Assembly: GCF_001612965.1 (NCBI RefSeq)
Contig: NZ_BDBL01000017.1
Span: 105,830 to 169,829 of the forward strand
Direction of reading: 5' to 3'
DNA from: Nocardia kruczakiae NBRC 101016
GTDB lineage: Bacteria; Actinomycetota; Actinomycetes; Mycobacteriales; Mycobacteriaceae
DNA length: 64,000 bases
Shown: positions 29,446 to 40,308 of the stretch, piece by piece
Numbering within the stretch: the stretch's first letter is position 1
Layout: the number at the start of each line of letters is the position of its first letter
Program-made: the position numbers and the translations under genes
Notes under the pieces: generated by a model
What the model was told of the DNA's origin: nothing
Database searches by the model: none
The model's input: the letters and a program-made list of their open reading frames with translations, nothing else

Positions 29446-30645
29446 ATGACAAGTCTGGATTCCTCGCGAGCGGCCGAGACCGCCGACGACGTGCCCGGCG
29501 CCACCGAGCCGGGCGCGGCCGACCGGACCGGCGATACCGACAAGCTCGCGGTCGGTTCGCAGCGCGGTATCCAATCCTCCCCGCCGACCTCCGGCCGCGC
29601 GCTGGGGCGGCGGTGGCGAGCCCGGCTCCGGCGAAGCGGATTCGCCGCCGGGCGCTCCGGCGCGGCCGACGGGACGGATATCGTTCCCGGATTGACTCTG
29701 ACGGTCGCGATCACCGCGCTCGTGCTGGGTATCGCACAGTTCACGCCCACGGTCAGCCCGCTCCTGTCGGCGATCGTCGTCGGGGCGGTGCTCGCCAATG
29801 GCGTGCCCTTGCCGCAGCGGGTGCGGCCGGGGCTGCAGTTCTCGGCGAAGCGGCTGCTGCGCGTCGGCGTCGCGCTGCTCGGCCTGCAGTTGACATTCGC
29901 CGACATTGTCGGGCTCGGGCCCGCCGTGATCGCGGTGGTCGTCGCGATCGTCGCCCTCGGCATCGGCGGCACGATGTTCATGGGCCGGCTGCTGGGATTG
30001 AGCTGGACGCAGCGACTGCTGATCGCGTGTGGATTCTCCATCTGCGGTGCGGCCGCCGCGGCGGCGGTGGACGGCGTGGTCGACGCCGAAGACGAGGAAG
30101 TGCTGACCGCGATCGCACTCGTGGTCGTCTTCGGCACGATCATGATCGGCGCGCTGCCCCTGCTGTCGAGCGCTCTGGGCCTCGACGATCGCACCGCCGG
30201 GATCTGGGCCGGTGGATCCGTGCACGAGGTGGCGCAGGTCGTCGCGACCGGCGGCGCGATCGGTGGCGCAGCGCTGACCGTCGCGGTCGTGGTCAAACTG
30301 GCGCGCGTAGTGCTGCTGGCACCGGTGCTGGCGGTGATCGGCTGGCAGGTTCGCCGGTGCGAGGACACCGCGCCCGGAACCCGCAGGCCGCCCCTGATCC
30401 CGCTGTTCGTCGTCGCCTTCCTGGCCTGCGCCGCACTGCGCACCACCGGACTGCTGCCCGAATCGGTACTCGGTACGGCCAAACTGCTCCAGACCGCGCT
30501 GCTCACCGCCGCCATGTTCGCCCTGGGCGCGGGCGTACGCCTGGCCGCCCTGCGCCGCGTCGGGCCGCGCCCGCTGATCCTGGCCCTCCTGTCGACCGTA
30601 TGGGTGGCCGGCATCGCCCTCACCGGCGCGGTTCTGGCCGGCTGA
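29446..30645 (+). CDS. YeiH/UPF0324 family membrane protein
   Basis: Predicted sulfate or anion exporter of the YeiH family, 399 residues. An unusual ~80-residue hydrophilic N-terminus precedes about ten hydrophobic segments. Conserved family parts are GAVLANGVPLPQRVRPGLQFSAK, LLRVGVALLGLQLTFADI, ACGFSICGAAAAAAV, WAGGSVHEVAQVVATG and the final helix. Transport has been proposed for relatives but not shown here. The ATG lies within 60 bases of the LysR-type operator. Confidence 0.85.
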   Translation: MTSLDSSRAAETADDVPGATEPGAADRTGDTDKLAVGSQRGIQSSPPTSGRALGRRWRARLRRSGFAAGRSGAADGTDIVPGLTLTVAITALVLGIAQFTPTVSPLLSAIVVGAVLANGVPLPQRVRPGLQFSAKRLLRVGVALLGLQLTFADIVGLGPAVIAVVVAIVALGIGGTMFMGRLLGLSWTQRLLIACGFSICGAAAAAAVDGVVDAEDEEVLTAIALVVVFGTIMIGALPLLSSALGLDDRTAGIWAGGSVHEVAQVVATGGAIGGAALTVAVVVKLARVVLLAPVLAVIGWQVRRCEDTAPGTRRPPLIPLFVVAFLACAALRTTGLLPESVLGTAKLLQTALLTAAMFALGAGVRLAALRRVGPRPLILALLSTVWVAGIALTGAVLAG

Positions 30646-30658
30646 GCGGCCCGCGATG

Positions 30659-32536
30659 TCAGAGCGGTTTGCGCAGAGCGGCCATGAACATGGCGTCGGT
30701 GCCGTGGCGGTGCGGCCACAGCTGGGCGGCGGGACCGTCGCCGGTGTCGGTGACTCCGGGAAGCAGCGTGCGGGTGTCGAGTGGTTCGGCGTCGGATCGG
30801 CGAACGAAGTCGGAGACGACCGAGACGGTTTCGGCCAGGTGCGGGGAACAGGTGGAATACACCACTACACCGCCCGGGCGCAGCAGATCCCATGCGGCGG
30901 TGAGCAATTGGCTCTGCAGGGTGGTCAGGTCGCGCACATCGGCCGGGGTGCGCCGCCACCTCGCCTCCGGTCGCCTGCGCAGCGCGCCCAGCCCGGTGCA
31001 CGGCGCGTCGACCAGGATGCGGTCGTAGCCGGGTTCCAGCCCGCAGTCGCGGCCGTCGACCACATGCACGCTGACCGGAAGGCCGCGAGTGGCCTTGCGC
31101 ACCAGCTCGGCTCGGTGTTCGGCGGGTTCGACGGCGTCGACCCGATACCTGTCGATATCGGCCAGAGCGCCCAGCAAGGCGGTCTTACCGCCGGGGCCGG
31201 CACACAGATCGAGCCAGCGCCCACCGTCCGCACCGAGCAGCGGCGCCCGGGTCAGCGACAACGCGACCAGCTGGCTGCCCTCGTCCTGGACCGCGGCCAT
31301 ACCCTCGCGCACCGCTTCCAGCTGCCCCGGATCGCCGCTGTCCAGGTACACCGCATACGGTGACCAGCGGCCCTGTTCACCGCCACTGACCAGCGCCAAT
31401 TCCTCGGCGGTGATATCGCCGGGCCGCGCCACCAGGTGCACGATCGGCCGTTCGTCGTCAGCGGCGAGCAGATCGCGCAGCTCTCCCGCCCGCGCACCGA
31501 GCGCGTCGGCGAAGGCCTGCGCGATCCAGACCGGATGCCCGAATTCGAACGCCGCACGACCGATCGGATCCCGCGGCGCCAGATCCTCCACCCACTGCTC
31601 CGGTGTCCGCGCCGCCGCCCGGCGCAGGACCGCGTTCACGAAACCGGCTTTGCCGCTACCGGATTCGGTGCGCACCAGATCGACCGACGTGTCGACCGCG
31701 GCGTGTGATCCCACCCGGGTCCGCAGCAGTTGATATACGCCCAGACGCAGCACATCGAGCAGCGGACCGTCGATCTCCGCGATCGGACGTCCCGCGCATT
31801 CGGCGATCACCGCATCGAGGACGCCCAGCGCGCGGCAGGAGCCGTAGGCGAGTTCGGTCGCGAAAGCCGCGTCGCGCCCGGACAATCCGTATTCGCGCAA
31901 CAGCACGGGTAACACGAGATTCGCGTACGCGTCGCGCTCACGCACCGCTCGCAACACATCGCGGGCGACCAGCCGGGGAGCGTCACCCACCACACCGCGT
32001 CGTCCCTGATACCGGTCTGCGGAGCGACCGGTCCGGCGCGCATCGCCGTCCGCCCGACGGGAATCCGCACCGCGCGGCGAATCGTCGCCGCGGGAATCCC
32101 GACGCGGACCCCGGCGCGGGTCGGCGCCCCGCGACGGTTTCCCGGCGCCCCCGCGCCGCGCGGAACCCGCGCCCGCCGCAGGTCGCGACGACTTCTGCTG
32201 CCCCACAGCGGGTTTCCCAGCCGACCTAGGACCATCGGAGGCTCTTTTCGACGTGTCGTCGCCGGGCGCGGCATCATGGCCTCGTCCCGATCCGGCGTCG
32301 GCGCGCCCGGCACTGCGAGCACCACTCCCGCCGGAGCGTCGCGCCCGGTCCTGCGACGAATCGAGCCCCTCGCGCCGACGGGCCCGACTGGCGTCACCGC
32401 CCCGGCCGCCCGAACCTGGCTCCGCGTCGCCGCGATGCCGAGATCCGTTGTCCGCCCGGCCTTTTCCACGGCCGGCAGCGCTCGTTTTCCGACCGTCGCG
32501 GTCGGGTCGTTCGCCTTCTCGACGTGGGCCGGTCAC
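30659..32536 (-). CDS. rsmB: 16S rRNA (cytosine-967) C5-methyltransferase
   Basis: SAM-dependent RNA methyltransferase, 625 residues. Residues 1 to ~185 are a basic, Arg/Gly/Asp/Ser-rich, probably disordered extension not found in E. coli RsmB. Then follow the NusB-like RNA-binding domain ([17 protein letters not shown]) and the methyltransferase domain with the SAM motif [20 protein letters not shown] and the catalytic cysteine in [13 protein letters not shown]. The start overlaps the fmt stop by four bases (ATGA). It is last in def-fmt-rsmB and ends 13 bases from the convergent YeiH gene. Confidence 0.94.
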   Translation of the reverse strand: MTGPRREGERPDRDGRKTSAAGRGKGRADNGSRHRGDAEPGSGGRGGDASRARRREGLDSSQDRARRSGGSGARSAGRADAGSGRGHDAAPGDDTSKRASDGPRSAGKPAVGQQKSSRPAAGAGSARRGGAGKPSRGADPRRGPRRDSRGDDSPRGADSRRADGDARRTGRSADRYQGRRGVVGDAPRLVARDVLRAVRERDAYANLVLPVLLREYGLSGRDAAFATELAYGSCRALGVLDAVIAECAGRPIAEIDGPLLDVLRLGVYQLLRTRVGSHAAVDTSVDLVRTESGSGKAGFVNAVLRRAAARTPEQWVEDLAPRDPIGRAAFEFGHPVWIAQAFADALGARAGELRDLLAADDERPIVHLVARPGDITAEELALVSGGEQGRWSPYAVYLDSGDPGQLEAVREGMAAVQDEGSQLVALSLTRAPLLGADGGRWLDLCAGPGGKTALLGALADIDRYRVDAVEPAEHRAELVRKATRGLPVSVHVVDGRDCGLEPGYDRILVDAPCTGLGALRRRPEARWRRTPADVRDLTTLQSQLLTAAWDLLRPGGVVVYSTCSPHLAETVSVVSDFVRRSDAEPLDTRTLLPGVTDTGDGPAAQLWPHRHGTDAMFMAALRKPL

Positions 32537-33456
32537 TCGACCACCGCGCCGGGCTCCAGGCGTGCGCCGCGGGCCCAGTCCAGGGCCGGCATCATCCGTT
32601 TGCCCTGGGGCTGCACCTGGTCCAAACGCACGGCCGTGGTGGCGGTGCCGATGTAGACACCGGACTTCCGGACCTCGATCACCCGCTCGGGCAGTTGGTC
32701 CTCGACCAGTTCGACCGGACCGAGTTTCAATCGCTTACCGTCGATTTCGGTCCATGCGCCCGGCGCGGGAGTGACGGCGCGAATCCGGCGGCCGACCGCC
32801 AGCGCCGGTTGATCCCAGCGGATGTGCCCCTCGTCGGCTTCCACCTTGGGCGCATAGGAGACACCCTCACCGGATTGCGGCACGGCCTGGACGGTGCCGT
32901 CCTCGATTCCGTCGAGGGTGGATTCGAGCAGTCGCGCACCGGAGACCGACAACCGCTCCAGCAGGGCGCCGGCGGTATCGGTGATGCCGATGCGTTCGGT
33001 GACCACGCCGTAGACCGGCCCCGTGTCCAGCCCTTCCTCGATGCGGAAGGTGGAGGCGCCGGTGATCTCATCACCGGCCAGAACCGCCGCCTGCACCGGC
33101 GCCGCGCCCCGCCAGGCGGGCAGCAGCGAGAAATGCAGGTTGACCCAGCCGTGGCGCGGGATGTCGAGCACCACCCGCGGCAGCAGCGCGCCGTAGGCCA
33201 CCACCGGACAGCAGTCGGGTTTCAGATCCGTCAGTGCCGCAACGAATTCCGGCTCCGAGGGTTTGCGCGGGGTCAGCACCGGAATGCCGTGTTCGTCGGC
33301 CAGCCGACCGATCGGCGAGCGCGTCACCTTGCGACCACGTCCGGCCACCGCATCCGGCCGAGTCACCACCGCCACCACCTCGTGGCGCTCGGATTCGATC
33401 AGCCGACGCAGGGACGGCACGGCCGGTTCGGGAGTCCCCGCGAAGACCAGGCGCAT
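32533..33456 (-). CDS. fmt: Methionyl-tRNA formyltransferase
   Basis: Formylates initiator Met-tRNA using 10-formyltetrahydrofolate; 307 residues, typical length. The N-terminal formyltransferase domain carries [16 protein letters not shown], the folate and catalytic segment [15 protein letters not shown] with Asn and His, and [15 protein letters not shown]; the C-terminal OB-fold domain starts about residue 205. The ATG follows the def stop with no gap, and the stop overlaps rsmB, so def-fmt-rsmB is one tight operon. Confidence 0.97.
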   Translation of the reverse strand: MRLVFAGTPEPAVPSLRRLIESERHEVVAVVTRPDAVAGRGRKVTRSPIGRLADEHGIPVLTPRKPSEPEFVAALTDLKPDCCPVVAYGALLPRVVLDIPRHGWVNLHFSLLPAWRGAAPVQAAVLAGDEITGASTFRIEEGLDTGPVYGVVTERIGITDTAGALLERLSVSGARLLESTLDGIEDGTVQAVPQSGEGVSYAPKVEADEGHIRWDQPALAVGRRIRAVTPAPGAWTEIDGKRLKLGPVELVEDQLPERVIEVRKSGVYIGTATTAVRLDQVQPQGKRMMPALDWARGARLEPGAVVE

Positions 33457-34023
33457 CTACTCGCCCCGCCCGGACTCGGGACGGCTGCCGGCGACCTCGG
33501 CCGCCGACATCACCGTCTTACCGGCGACGAACCACTCCGATTCCCGCACCGCGCGCATGGCCTGCTTGCGGGTGGCCGGTTCCAGTCGCTGCAGATACAG
33601 CACTCCGTCGAGATGATCGGTTTCGTGCTGCACGCAGCGGGACAGCAGCCCCTCGGCCTCGAATTTCACCGGCTCACCGTGCATATCCACCCCGCGCGCG
33701 ACCACGCGGTGCGCGCGGGTCACGTCGTAGCGCAGCCCCGGAATCGACAGGCAACCCTCCGGGCCGGTCTGCTCGTCGGTGCCGAGAACTTCGAAGACCG
33801 GATTCACGACGTGTCCGGCGGCATCACCGGTGTCGTAGACGAACACCCGCAGGCCGACACCGATCTGCGGGGCGGCCATGCCGACGCCGCGACTGGCGTG
33901 CATGGTGTCGGTGAGGTCGGTGACCAGCTGCTCGAGGTCCCTGTCGAAGGCGTCGACCTCGTCCGCGCGGGCGCGCAGGACGGGATCGCCGAACAGGCGA
34001 ACGGGCTGGATTGTCACAGGCAC
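33457..34023 (-). CDS. def: Peptide deformylase
   Basis: Metalloenzyme that removes the N-formyl group from nascent proteins; 188 residues. The three active-site motifs are present: GVGMAAPQIGV (about 45-55), EGCLSIPG with the metal-binding cysteine, and QHETDHLDG with the HExxH-type ligands. It starts the def-fmt-rsmB operon. The 245-base gap upstream contains no gene I can support. Confidence 0.97.
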   Translation of the reverse strand: MPVTIQPVRLFGDPVLRARADEVDAFDRDLEQLVTDLTDTMHASRGVGMAAPQIGVGLRVFVYDTGDAAGHVVNPVFEVLGTDEQTGPEGCLSIPGLRYDVTRAHRVVARGVDMHGEPVKFEAEGLLSRCVQHETDHLDGVLYLQRLEPATRKQAMRAVRESEWFVAGKTVMSAAEVAGSRPESGRGE

Positions 34024-34268
34024 ACTCCCGGGCGAGACGACATTGCGGTCGCCCCAGTTTACGGGCGGCCGGAAATCCGTTTCGTCAGGAATGCGGCTCC
34101 AGGATCACCTCACCGATTTCGGTGCCCAGCGACCACCGCCCCGCACGCCACCACCGTCGCGAGCGCCCTACGCCGGGCGAGGCCCCCGCCTCGGCGGTTC
34201 CGGCCTCGTCCCATCCTTCGATTGCGCGCCGCGTGGCCCGGTGCGTGGGACGGGACACTGTCGTCGCC

Positions 34269-34925
34269 TCACTCGGCCGCGGTGGTGTCGTCGTCGGCGA
34301 GGATCCGGTAGATCGAACGCCGGGCCTCGGTGAGGACCTCGGCGGCCTTACCGGCCTGTTCGGGAGTGCCGGCGCGGGCGACCTGCCCGACCGCACCCAT
34401 CAGCTGGCCGACCAGTTCGCGCAGGTCCAGCGCCTGATCGCCGACGCCCTCGCGGACGTCCTGCCAGGGATCGCCCAGTTCGTCGCGATGTTCGGTGACG
34501 TACTCGGCGCCCGCGTCGGTCAGTTTCGCGGTTTTGCGACCGGCCACCTTCTCGATGATCACCAGGCCCTCGTCCTCGAGCTGGGACAGCGCCGGGTAGA
34601 TCGAACCGGGGCTGGGCCGCCAGATGTCGTCGCTCCGTTCGCGGATCTGCTGGATCAGCTCGTAGCCGTGCATCGGCCGTTCCTGCACGAGCAGCAGGAT
34701 CGCCGCGCGGACATCACCGCGCCGTCCGCGCCCACCGCGACCGCGCCCGCGGCCGACATGACCGCCCGGACCGAATCCGGGCCCGAAATCGGGGCCGAAG
34801 GGTCCGAAGCCGTGTCCGCGCGGGTGGCGACGGAACTGTTCGTGGCCGCCGCGTTCCTGCGCGTCCGGCCGGGGTCCGCGACGGCGGCCGCGGGCGAACC
34901 TGTCCATGTTCTCCATGCGTTCCAT
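34269..34925 (-). CDS. PadR-family regulator with Gly/Arg-rich N-terminus
   Basis: PadR transcriptional regulator of 218 residues. The first ~70 residues are rich in Arg, Gly, His, Phe and Pro (GHGFGPFGPDFGPGF) and likely disordered, a feature of actinobacterial PadR proteins. The winged helix follows (DVRAAILLLVQERPMHGYEL, then SPGSIYPALSQLEDEGLV). The ATG giving MERMENMDRF is chosen because GAGGAGG lies six bases upstream. A strong promoter and two palindromes sit directly upstream, so autoregulation is plausible. The target is unknown. Confidence 0.87.
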   Translation of the reverse strand: MERMENMDRFARGRRRGPRPDAQERGGHEQFRRHPRGHGFGPFGPDFGPGFGPGGHVGRGRGRGGRGRRGDVRAAILLLVQERPMHGYELIQQIRERSDDIWRPSPGSIYPALSQLEDEGLVIIEKVAGRKTAKLTDAGAEYVTEHRDELGDPWQDVREGVGDQALDLRELVGQLMGAVGQVARAGTPEQAGKAAEVLTEARRSIYRILADDDTTAAE

Positions 34926-34951
34926 GATTGCCTCCTCGGGCATTGTCTTAC

Positions 34952-34993
34952 GTTGACGCAATCAACGATATATCGGCAATGCATCTTTGACAA
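34952..34993 (-). promoter_or_regulatory. padR promoter with overlapping palindromes
   Basis: On the minus strand TTGTCA (34988-34993) and TATCGT (34965-34970) are spaced 17 bases apart. CGATATATCG (34966-34975) covers the -10, and GTTGA-CGCAA-TCAAC (34952-34966) sits at the expected start. The arrangement suits repression, probably by the PadR protein itself. Confidence 0.55.
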
Positions 34994-35024
34994 GTATGGG
35001 ACGCACCACAGCAGGGCCGGCGGT

Positions 35025-35606
35025 TCAGGCCGCGAGCGAATCGATCCAGCGTTCCAGCCGGTCGCCTTCCGTTCGCATCAGTTCCGGATCGCGAAAGGTG
35101 TTGGTGAGCAGGGAGATTCCCTGATAGGAGGCAATCAGCGCGACGGCCAGTTCGCGCGCGTCCGCGCGGCCCATCTCCTCGAATTGCCGCTGGACCCAGG
35201 CCAGCAGGACGCCCATCACCTCGGCGAGCTCCTGCTCCATTCCGTCGGAGCGTTTGTCGAGTTCGGTGGCCAGGGTTCCGGACGGGCAACCGTATCGGGC
35301 CGCGAGATCGCGTTGGCCGACCCAGGACCGGATCAACGCCCGCAACCGATCGACCGGCCGGGGTTCCCGGTCGAGTTCGGCGAGGAAGCCGTCCAGGGTG
35401 TGGGCGTGGGCGCCGATTGCCGCCTGGATCAGCTGATCCTTGGTCTTGAAGTAGTAGTACACGTTGCCGACGGGCACCTCGGCGGCCCGTGCGATGTCGG
35501 CGATCGTCGTCTTCTCCACCCCTTGCCGATGGAAGACCTCGGCGGCCGCGGCGGCAAGCCGTTCACGCTTGCCGCCGGCCCGCTTGCTGTCGACTGAGTT
35601 AGTCAT
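35025..35606 (-). CDS. TetR-family regulator
   Basis: TetR-type repressor of 193 residues. The DNA-binding domain is RLAAAAAEVFHRQGVEKTTIADIA followed by VPVGNVYYYFKTKDQL (about 15-60). The ligand-binding domain resembles TetR_C proteins that include a CPSGTLATEL segment. The ATG giving MTNSVDSKR is used; an upstream frame extension runs into the operator. It is divergent from an NmrA-like reductase, with two related operators between them, so control of both genes by this repressor is likely. Confidence 0.88.
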   Translation of the reverse strand: MTNSVDSKRAGGKRERLAAAAAEVFHRQGVEKTTIADIARAAEVPVGNVYYYFKTKDQLIQAAIGAHAHTLDGFLAELDREPRPVDRLRALIRSWVGQRDLAARYGCPSGTLATELDKRSDGMEQELAEVMGVLLAWVQRQFEEMGRADARELAVALIASYQGISLLTNTFRDPELMRTEGDRLERWIDSLAA

Positions 35607-35667
35607 ACAACTGACTATAGACACCTCGCCGGCGATGCCGTACGGTCATGTTAGTCAGTCAACTAAC
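35600..35667. promoter_or_regulatory. Twin operators between TetR and NmrA-like genes
   Basis: Two inverted repeats share the half-site GTTAGTCA: TAGTCA-TACAAC-TGACTA at 35600-35617 and GTTAGT-CAGTCA-ACTAAC at 35650-35667. Both have six-base arms and a six-base spacer. The first covers the TetR start codon, the second lies just upstream of the reductase ribosome binding site. Confidence 0.65.
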
Positions 35668-35679
35668 TCAGGAGTGAAG

Positions 35680-36519
35680 ATGATCGTGGTAACCGGAGCG
35701 ACCGGTAATGTCGGACGGCCGTTGGTGCGGATGCTCGCCGAGGCCGGTGAGAAGGTGACCGCCGTATCCCGCCGCCGTCCCGACGACCTCCCCCACGGCG
35801 TGCGGCACATCGCGGCCGATCTGACGAATACCGGCGAGGTCACAGCAGCCCTCGACGGTGCGGAACAGCTGTTCCTCCTGCTCGCGCCGGGATCGCTGGC
35901 GGCAGATGTGCCGGGAGTGCTCGCCGCGGCACGGGACGCGGGAGTGCGGCGCATCGTCCTGCTGTCGTCCCAGGGCGTCGGAACGCGGCCCGACAGCGCG
36001 TCGCACGGACAGTTCGGAAAGCAGGTCGAGATCGCCGTCCGGAACTCGGGGCTGGAATGGACCATATTGCGGCCGAGCGGTTTTCAATCGAACGCCGCGA
36101 TGTGGGCGGACGCCGTGCGCACGCAGCGAACGGTCACCGCCCCGTTCGGTGATGTCGCGATCCCCTTCGTGGACCCAGACGATATCGCCGCCGTGGCTGC
36201 CGCCGCCCTGCGCGAGCCCGGTCACGCCGGCCGGACCTATGTGTTGACCGGCCCCGCACCCGAATCGCCGCATGACCGGGTGCGCGATCTGGCCGAAACC
36301 CTCGGCGAGCCGGTGCGCTTCGTCGAGCAGACGGCCGAGCAGGCGTACGCGCAGTTGCTCACCGTGATGCCCGCCGACGCCGCCGACACCACCTTGGCGA
36401 TCATCGGTGCGCCGACCGCCGAGGAACTGCGGGTCAGCGGCGATGTCGAGGCGGTCCTCGGCCGGGCACCGCGGCCGTTCTCGGCGTGGGCGCGACGCAA
36501 TATCGACATGTTCCGCTGA
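35680..36519 (+). CDS. NmrA-like NAD(P)-binding reductase
   Basis: Atypical short-chain dehydrogenase/NmrA-family protein of 279 residues. The nucleotide-binding motif is VVTGATGNVGRPLVRML (about 4-20), with AVSRRRPDD after strand 2 suggesting NADP preference. Further parts are LLSSQGVGT, LEWTILRPSGFQSN and the C-terminal substrate region. Relatives include quinone reductases of the YtfG type and redox-sensing regulators. The ATG has GGAG five bases upstream. It is probably controlled by the divergent TetR protein. Confidence 0.85.
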   Translation: MIVVTGATGNVGRPLVRMLAEAGEKVTAVSRRRPDDLPHGVRHIAADLTNTGEVTAALDGAEQLFLLLAPGSLAADVPGVLAAARDAGVRRIVLLSSQGVGTRPDSASHGQFGKQVEIAVRNSGLEWTILRPSGFQSNAAMWADAVRTQRTVTAPFGDVAIPFVDPDDIAAVAAAALREPGHAGRTYVLTGPAPESPHDRVRDLAETLGEPVRFVEQTAEQAYAQLLTVMPADAADTTLAIIGAPTAEELRVSGDVEAVLGRAPRPFSAWARRNIDMFR

Positions 36520-36563
36520 ACATCACCAGCCGCCCTGCCGGAAACGACGAATTCGCTTGTGCG

Positions 36564-38819
36564 TCAGCCGATGTCGACCGGATCGATCTGCACCCGCAAC
36601 GGACCGTCCGAGCGATGACTGCTGCGCACCGCGAGGGCGGCGGCCAGCGCACGCGACAGCGCCGCGCCCGCCCGCCGATCGACCCGGAGAATCATCCGCT
36701 CGACCTCGGCGGGCGCGGCGTCGCCGGAGAACGGGGTGCGGGCGCCCGGCGGCAGTGGTACCGGGCCCAGCACCTCGACACCGTCCGGAAGTGCCGTCTC
36801 ACCGAGGAGCTCGCCGATGGTGGCGGTCGTACCGTCCACCGCGGCCAAGCGCACCGCGGGCGGGAACCGGACCTCGGTGCGAGCCGCCAGTTCGTGGCGG
36901 GCGTGGCCGATCGGATCCCAGCGCACCAGCGCCTGCACGGTCGGCAACGCCGGTTCGGCCATCACGAGCACCTCGCCGGTGGGGCGGACCAGGGCGGCCG
37001 CGGACATCCAGCGCCGCAGCGCATCCTCGGCGGCCCGCAGGTCCGCCCGGCCGAGCAGCGCCCAGCCGTCGAGCAGCAGCGCCACCGCGTAGCCGCCCGG
37101 CACCGGCGGCTCGGCACCGATGGTCGCCACCACCACCTGCGGGCCGTCCGGCACCGCATCCAGCACCGCGGTACCGCCCGAACCGCGGATCGGCACACCG
37201 GGGAAGGCCCGGCCCAATTCCTCCGCGGTGCGCTGGGCGCCGATCACCACGGCCCGCAGCGCCCGCGAACCGCACGTGCCACACCGGAAGGCCGGTTCCA
37301 CCTTTCCACACCAGCGACAGCTCGGGCTCTGGGCTACATCCCCGGAATCCTTGCTGCCCAACGGAACTGCCGACGGTCGGCGTTCGTCCGGGGCCGTATC
37401 CGGGCGGGAGAGGTCCGGACGCTGCGCGCCGGCATGTCCCACGCGATGATCGCCGGCGAGCGTCCGGCCGACCCGGCCGGCGGCGGTCGCATCGCCTGCC
37501 GACCGCGCCGTACCCCGGGAAGCGTTGCCTCGGGATCTCTCGTTCGGCCGGACGTCTCGCCTGCCCCAGCTACCGCTATCCGGCAACGACAGCGGGCCGT
37601 TGCAGTGCCGGCAGCGGGCCGGGGCGCGGCATTTCGCGCAGGCCAGGGCCGGGACGTATCCGCGCCGAGGCACCTGCACGAGCACCGGGTCACCGGCGGC
37701 CAAGGCCCGGCGCGCCGCGGCGAAGGCGGTGCCCGGGATGCGGATGGCCCGCGCCATCGGGTCGCGCTCCAGGGCGATGTCGCTGTCACCCGGCGCATGG
37801 ATTCGAGGGGTGTTGGCGCGCAACGTCTTCCGGTCGGCGATCAGATCGTGCGCCCATCCGGATTCGACGATGGCCTGCGCCTCCGCCGTCCGCGCGAACC
37901 CCGCTATCACGCATGCCGCACCGGTTTCGTGCGCGCGCAGCATCGCCACCTCACGAGCGTGCGGATACGGTGCACGCGGTTCGGCATAGGTGTCGTCGCC
38001 GTCGTCCCACACCACGATCAAGCCCAGTTCCCGCGCCGGCGCGAAGACCGCACTGCGTGTCCCCACCACGACCCGCGCCGAACCGCGCAACACCGCGAGC
38101 CAGCGCCGGTACCTCGCGGCGGGACCCAGCCCCGCCGACAGACCGACGACCGAATCTCCCACCAGCGCAGCACAATCCGCGACCACCCGGTCCAGATCGC
38201 GCTGATCCGGAACCATCACGATCACGCTGCGGCCGCTCGCGACGGTCGTCGCCGCCAATTCCGCGAGCCGGCGCGGCCACTCCTCACCGGGCATCGCCTG
38301 CCAGGCCGCGCGCGGACCGTCCCCCCGCCGCAGCGCGGCCAGGAACGACTCGCCGTGCACATAGCGGGACCAGGCCGGGAAATCCTCCGGAATCTCCGGC
38401 AGTTCCACGGGTTTCGGTTCGGCCGCTTCGGTGCGCGCATGACGCGGTGGAATCGCCAGCCGCAGCACGTCGGCCCGGGTGCCGGCGTACCGCGCGGCGA
38501 CCGCGGACACCAGCCGGACGGTCTCCGGGGTCAGCACCCGTTCACCGGACACCACCCGCTGCAACGGCTGAATTTTGCCGGAATGCTCTGTGCGCGCCAG
38601 TCTTTCGAGGATGTATCCGTCGACCAGGCGGCCGGAGAAGCGCACCCGCACGCGCACTCCGGGCTGGGCGAGCTCGTCCATCTCCGGCGGCACGGAGTAA
38701 TCGAAATCGCGGTCCAGATGGGCGGGTTCGAGCAACGGCAGCACCCGCGCGATCGGTTTGTCGAGCGGAATGTCGCGAGCCTTCTCGCCATCGGTTTCGG
38801 CGGACGACGAGGCGGGCAC
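36564..38819 (-). CDS. priA: Primosomal protein N', actinobacterial type
   Basis: Replication restart protein. The actinobacterial form lacks a working helicase: no Walker A is seen, and WDDGDDTYAEPRAPYPHARE replaces the DEEH region. The N-terminal DNA-binding domain (PIARVLPLLEPAHLDRDFDYSVP) and the zinc cysteines (CAKCRAPARCRHC, then CRWC and CGTC) are intact. About 85 polar residues (412-497) are inserted inside the zinc region. I start at the GTG at 38819, 751 residues, because the longer frame to 38945 would read through the metK terminator and into metK. GGAGGG in the terminator stem may serve as the ribosome binding site. Confidence 0.9.
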   Translation of the reverse strand: MPASSSAETDGEKARDIPLDKPIARVLPLLEPAHLDRDFDYSVPPEMDELAQPGVRVRVRFSGRLVDGYILERLARTEHSGKIQPLQRVVSGERVLTPETVRLVSAVAARYAGTRADVLRLAIPPRHARTEAAEPKPVELPEIPEDFPAWSRYVHGESFLAALRRGDGPRAAWQAMPGEEWPRRLAELAATTVASGRSVIVMVPDQRDLDRVVADCAALVGDSVVGLSAGLGPAARYRRWLAVLRGSARVVVGTRSAVFAPARELGLIVVWDDGDDTYAEPRAPYPHAREVAMLRAHETGAACVIAGFARTAEAQAIVESGWAHDLIADRKTLRANTPRIHAPGDSDIALERDPMARAIRIPGTAFAAARRALAAGDPVLVQVPRRGYVPALACAKCRAPARCRHCNGPLSLPDSGSWGRRDVRPNERSRGNASRGTARSAGDATAAGRVGRTLAGDHRVGHAGAQRPDLSRPDTAPDERRPSAVPLGSKDSGDVAQSPSCRWCGKVEPAFRCGTCGSRALRAVVIGAQRTAEELGRAFPGVPIRGSGGTAVLDAVPDGPQVVVATIGAEPPVPGGYAVALLLDGWALLGRADLRAAEDALRRWMSAAALVRPTGEVLVMAEPALPTVQALVRWDPIGHARHELAARTEVRFPPAVRLAAVDGTTATIGELLGETALPDGVEVLGPVPLPPGARTPFSGDAAPAEVERMILRVDRRAGAALSRALAAALAVRSSHRSDGPLRVQIDPVDIG

Positions 38820-38824
38820 GCAAA

Positions 38825-38854
38825 CGGCGCCCTCCGTCGGAACGGAGGGCGCCG
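38825..38854 (-). terminator. Terminator hairpin after metK, abutting priA start
   Basis: Thirteen-base perfect arms (38825-38837 and 38842-38854) with a four-base loop lie 40 bases beyond the metK stop. On the minus strand the stem is followed by TTTG. The promoter-distal arm contains GGAGGG, positioned about ten bases before the proposed priA GTG, so the stem could also mask the priA ribosome binding site. Confidence 0.75.
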
Positions 38855-38893
38855 TCGGTTCTACCGCTTCCGCCACGGCAGGCGCGGACCCGA

Positions 38894-40108
<1,215 letters not shown>

Positions 40109-40308
40109 AGTTGTTCCCTCTCCCTCAACGGGTTTCTCATGTCGGGATGCGACAGTAGCGGCCTCGCGTCACCGCACAACCCTTTACCTCAGACTATTCC
40201 AAACTTGCCACGGCCGGGCGCAGCGGCGGCGTCCGGGCCCTCGCACCGGCCGCCGCGGGTATCCCGACCACGTCGCAACGGCGGCGGCGCGGTCGAACAG
40301 CTTGCGGC

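Noticed and set aside
34085..34396. 103-residue minus-strand frame between def and padR
   Set aside because: It overlaps the PadR 3' end, has Ser/Pro/Arg-rich random composition, and has no ribosome binding site or recognisable domain.
40109..40308. Possible SAM riboswitch upstream of metK
   Set aside because: The gap lies directly before metK, but I could not find conserved SAM-aptamer helices or sequence in it.
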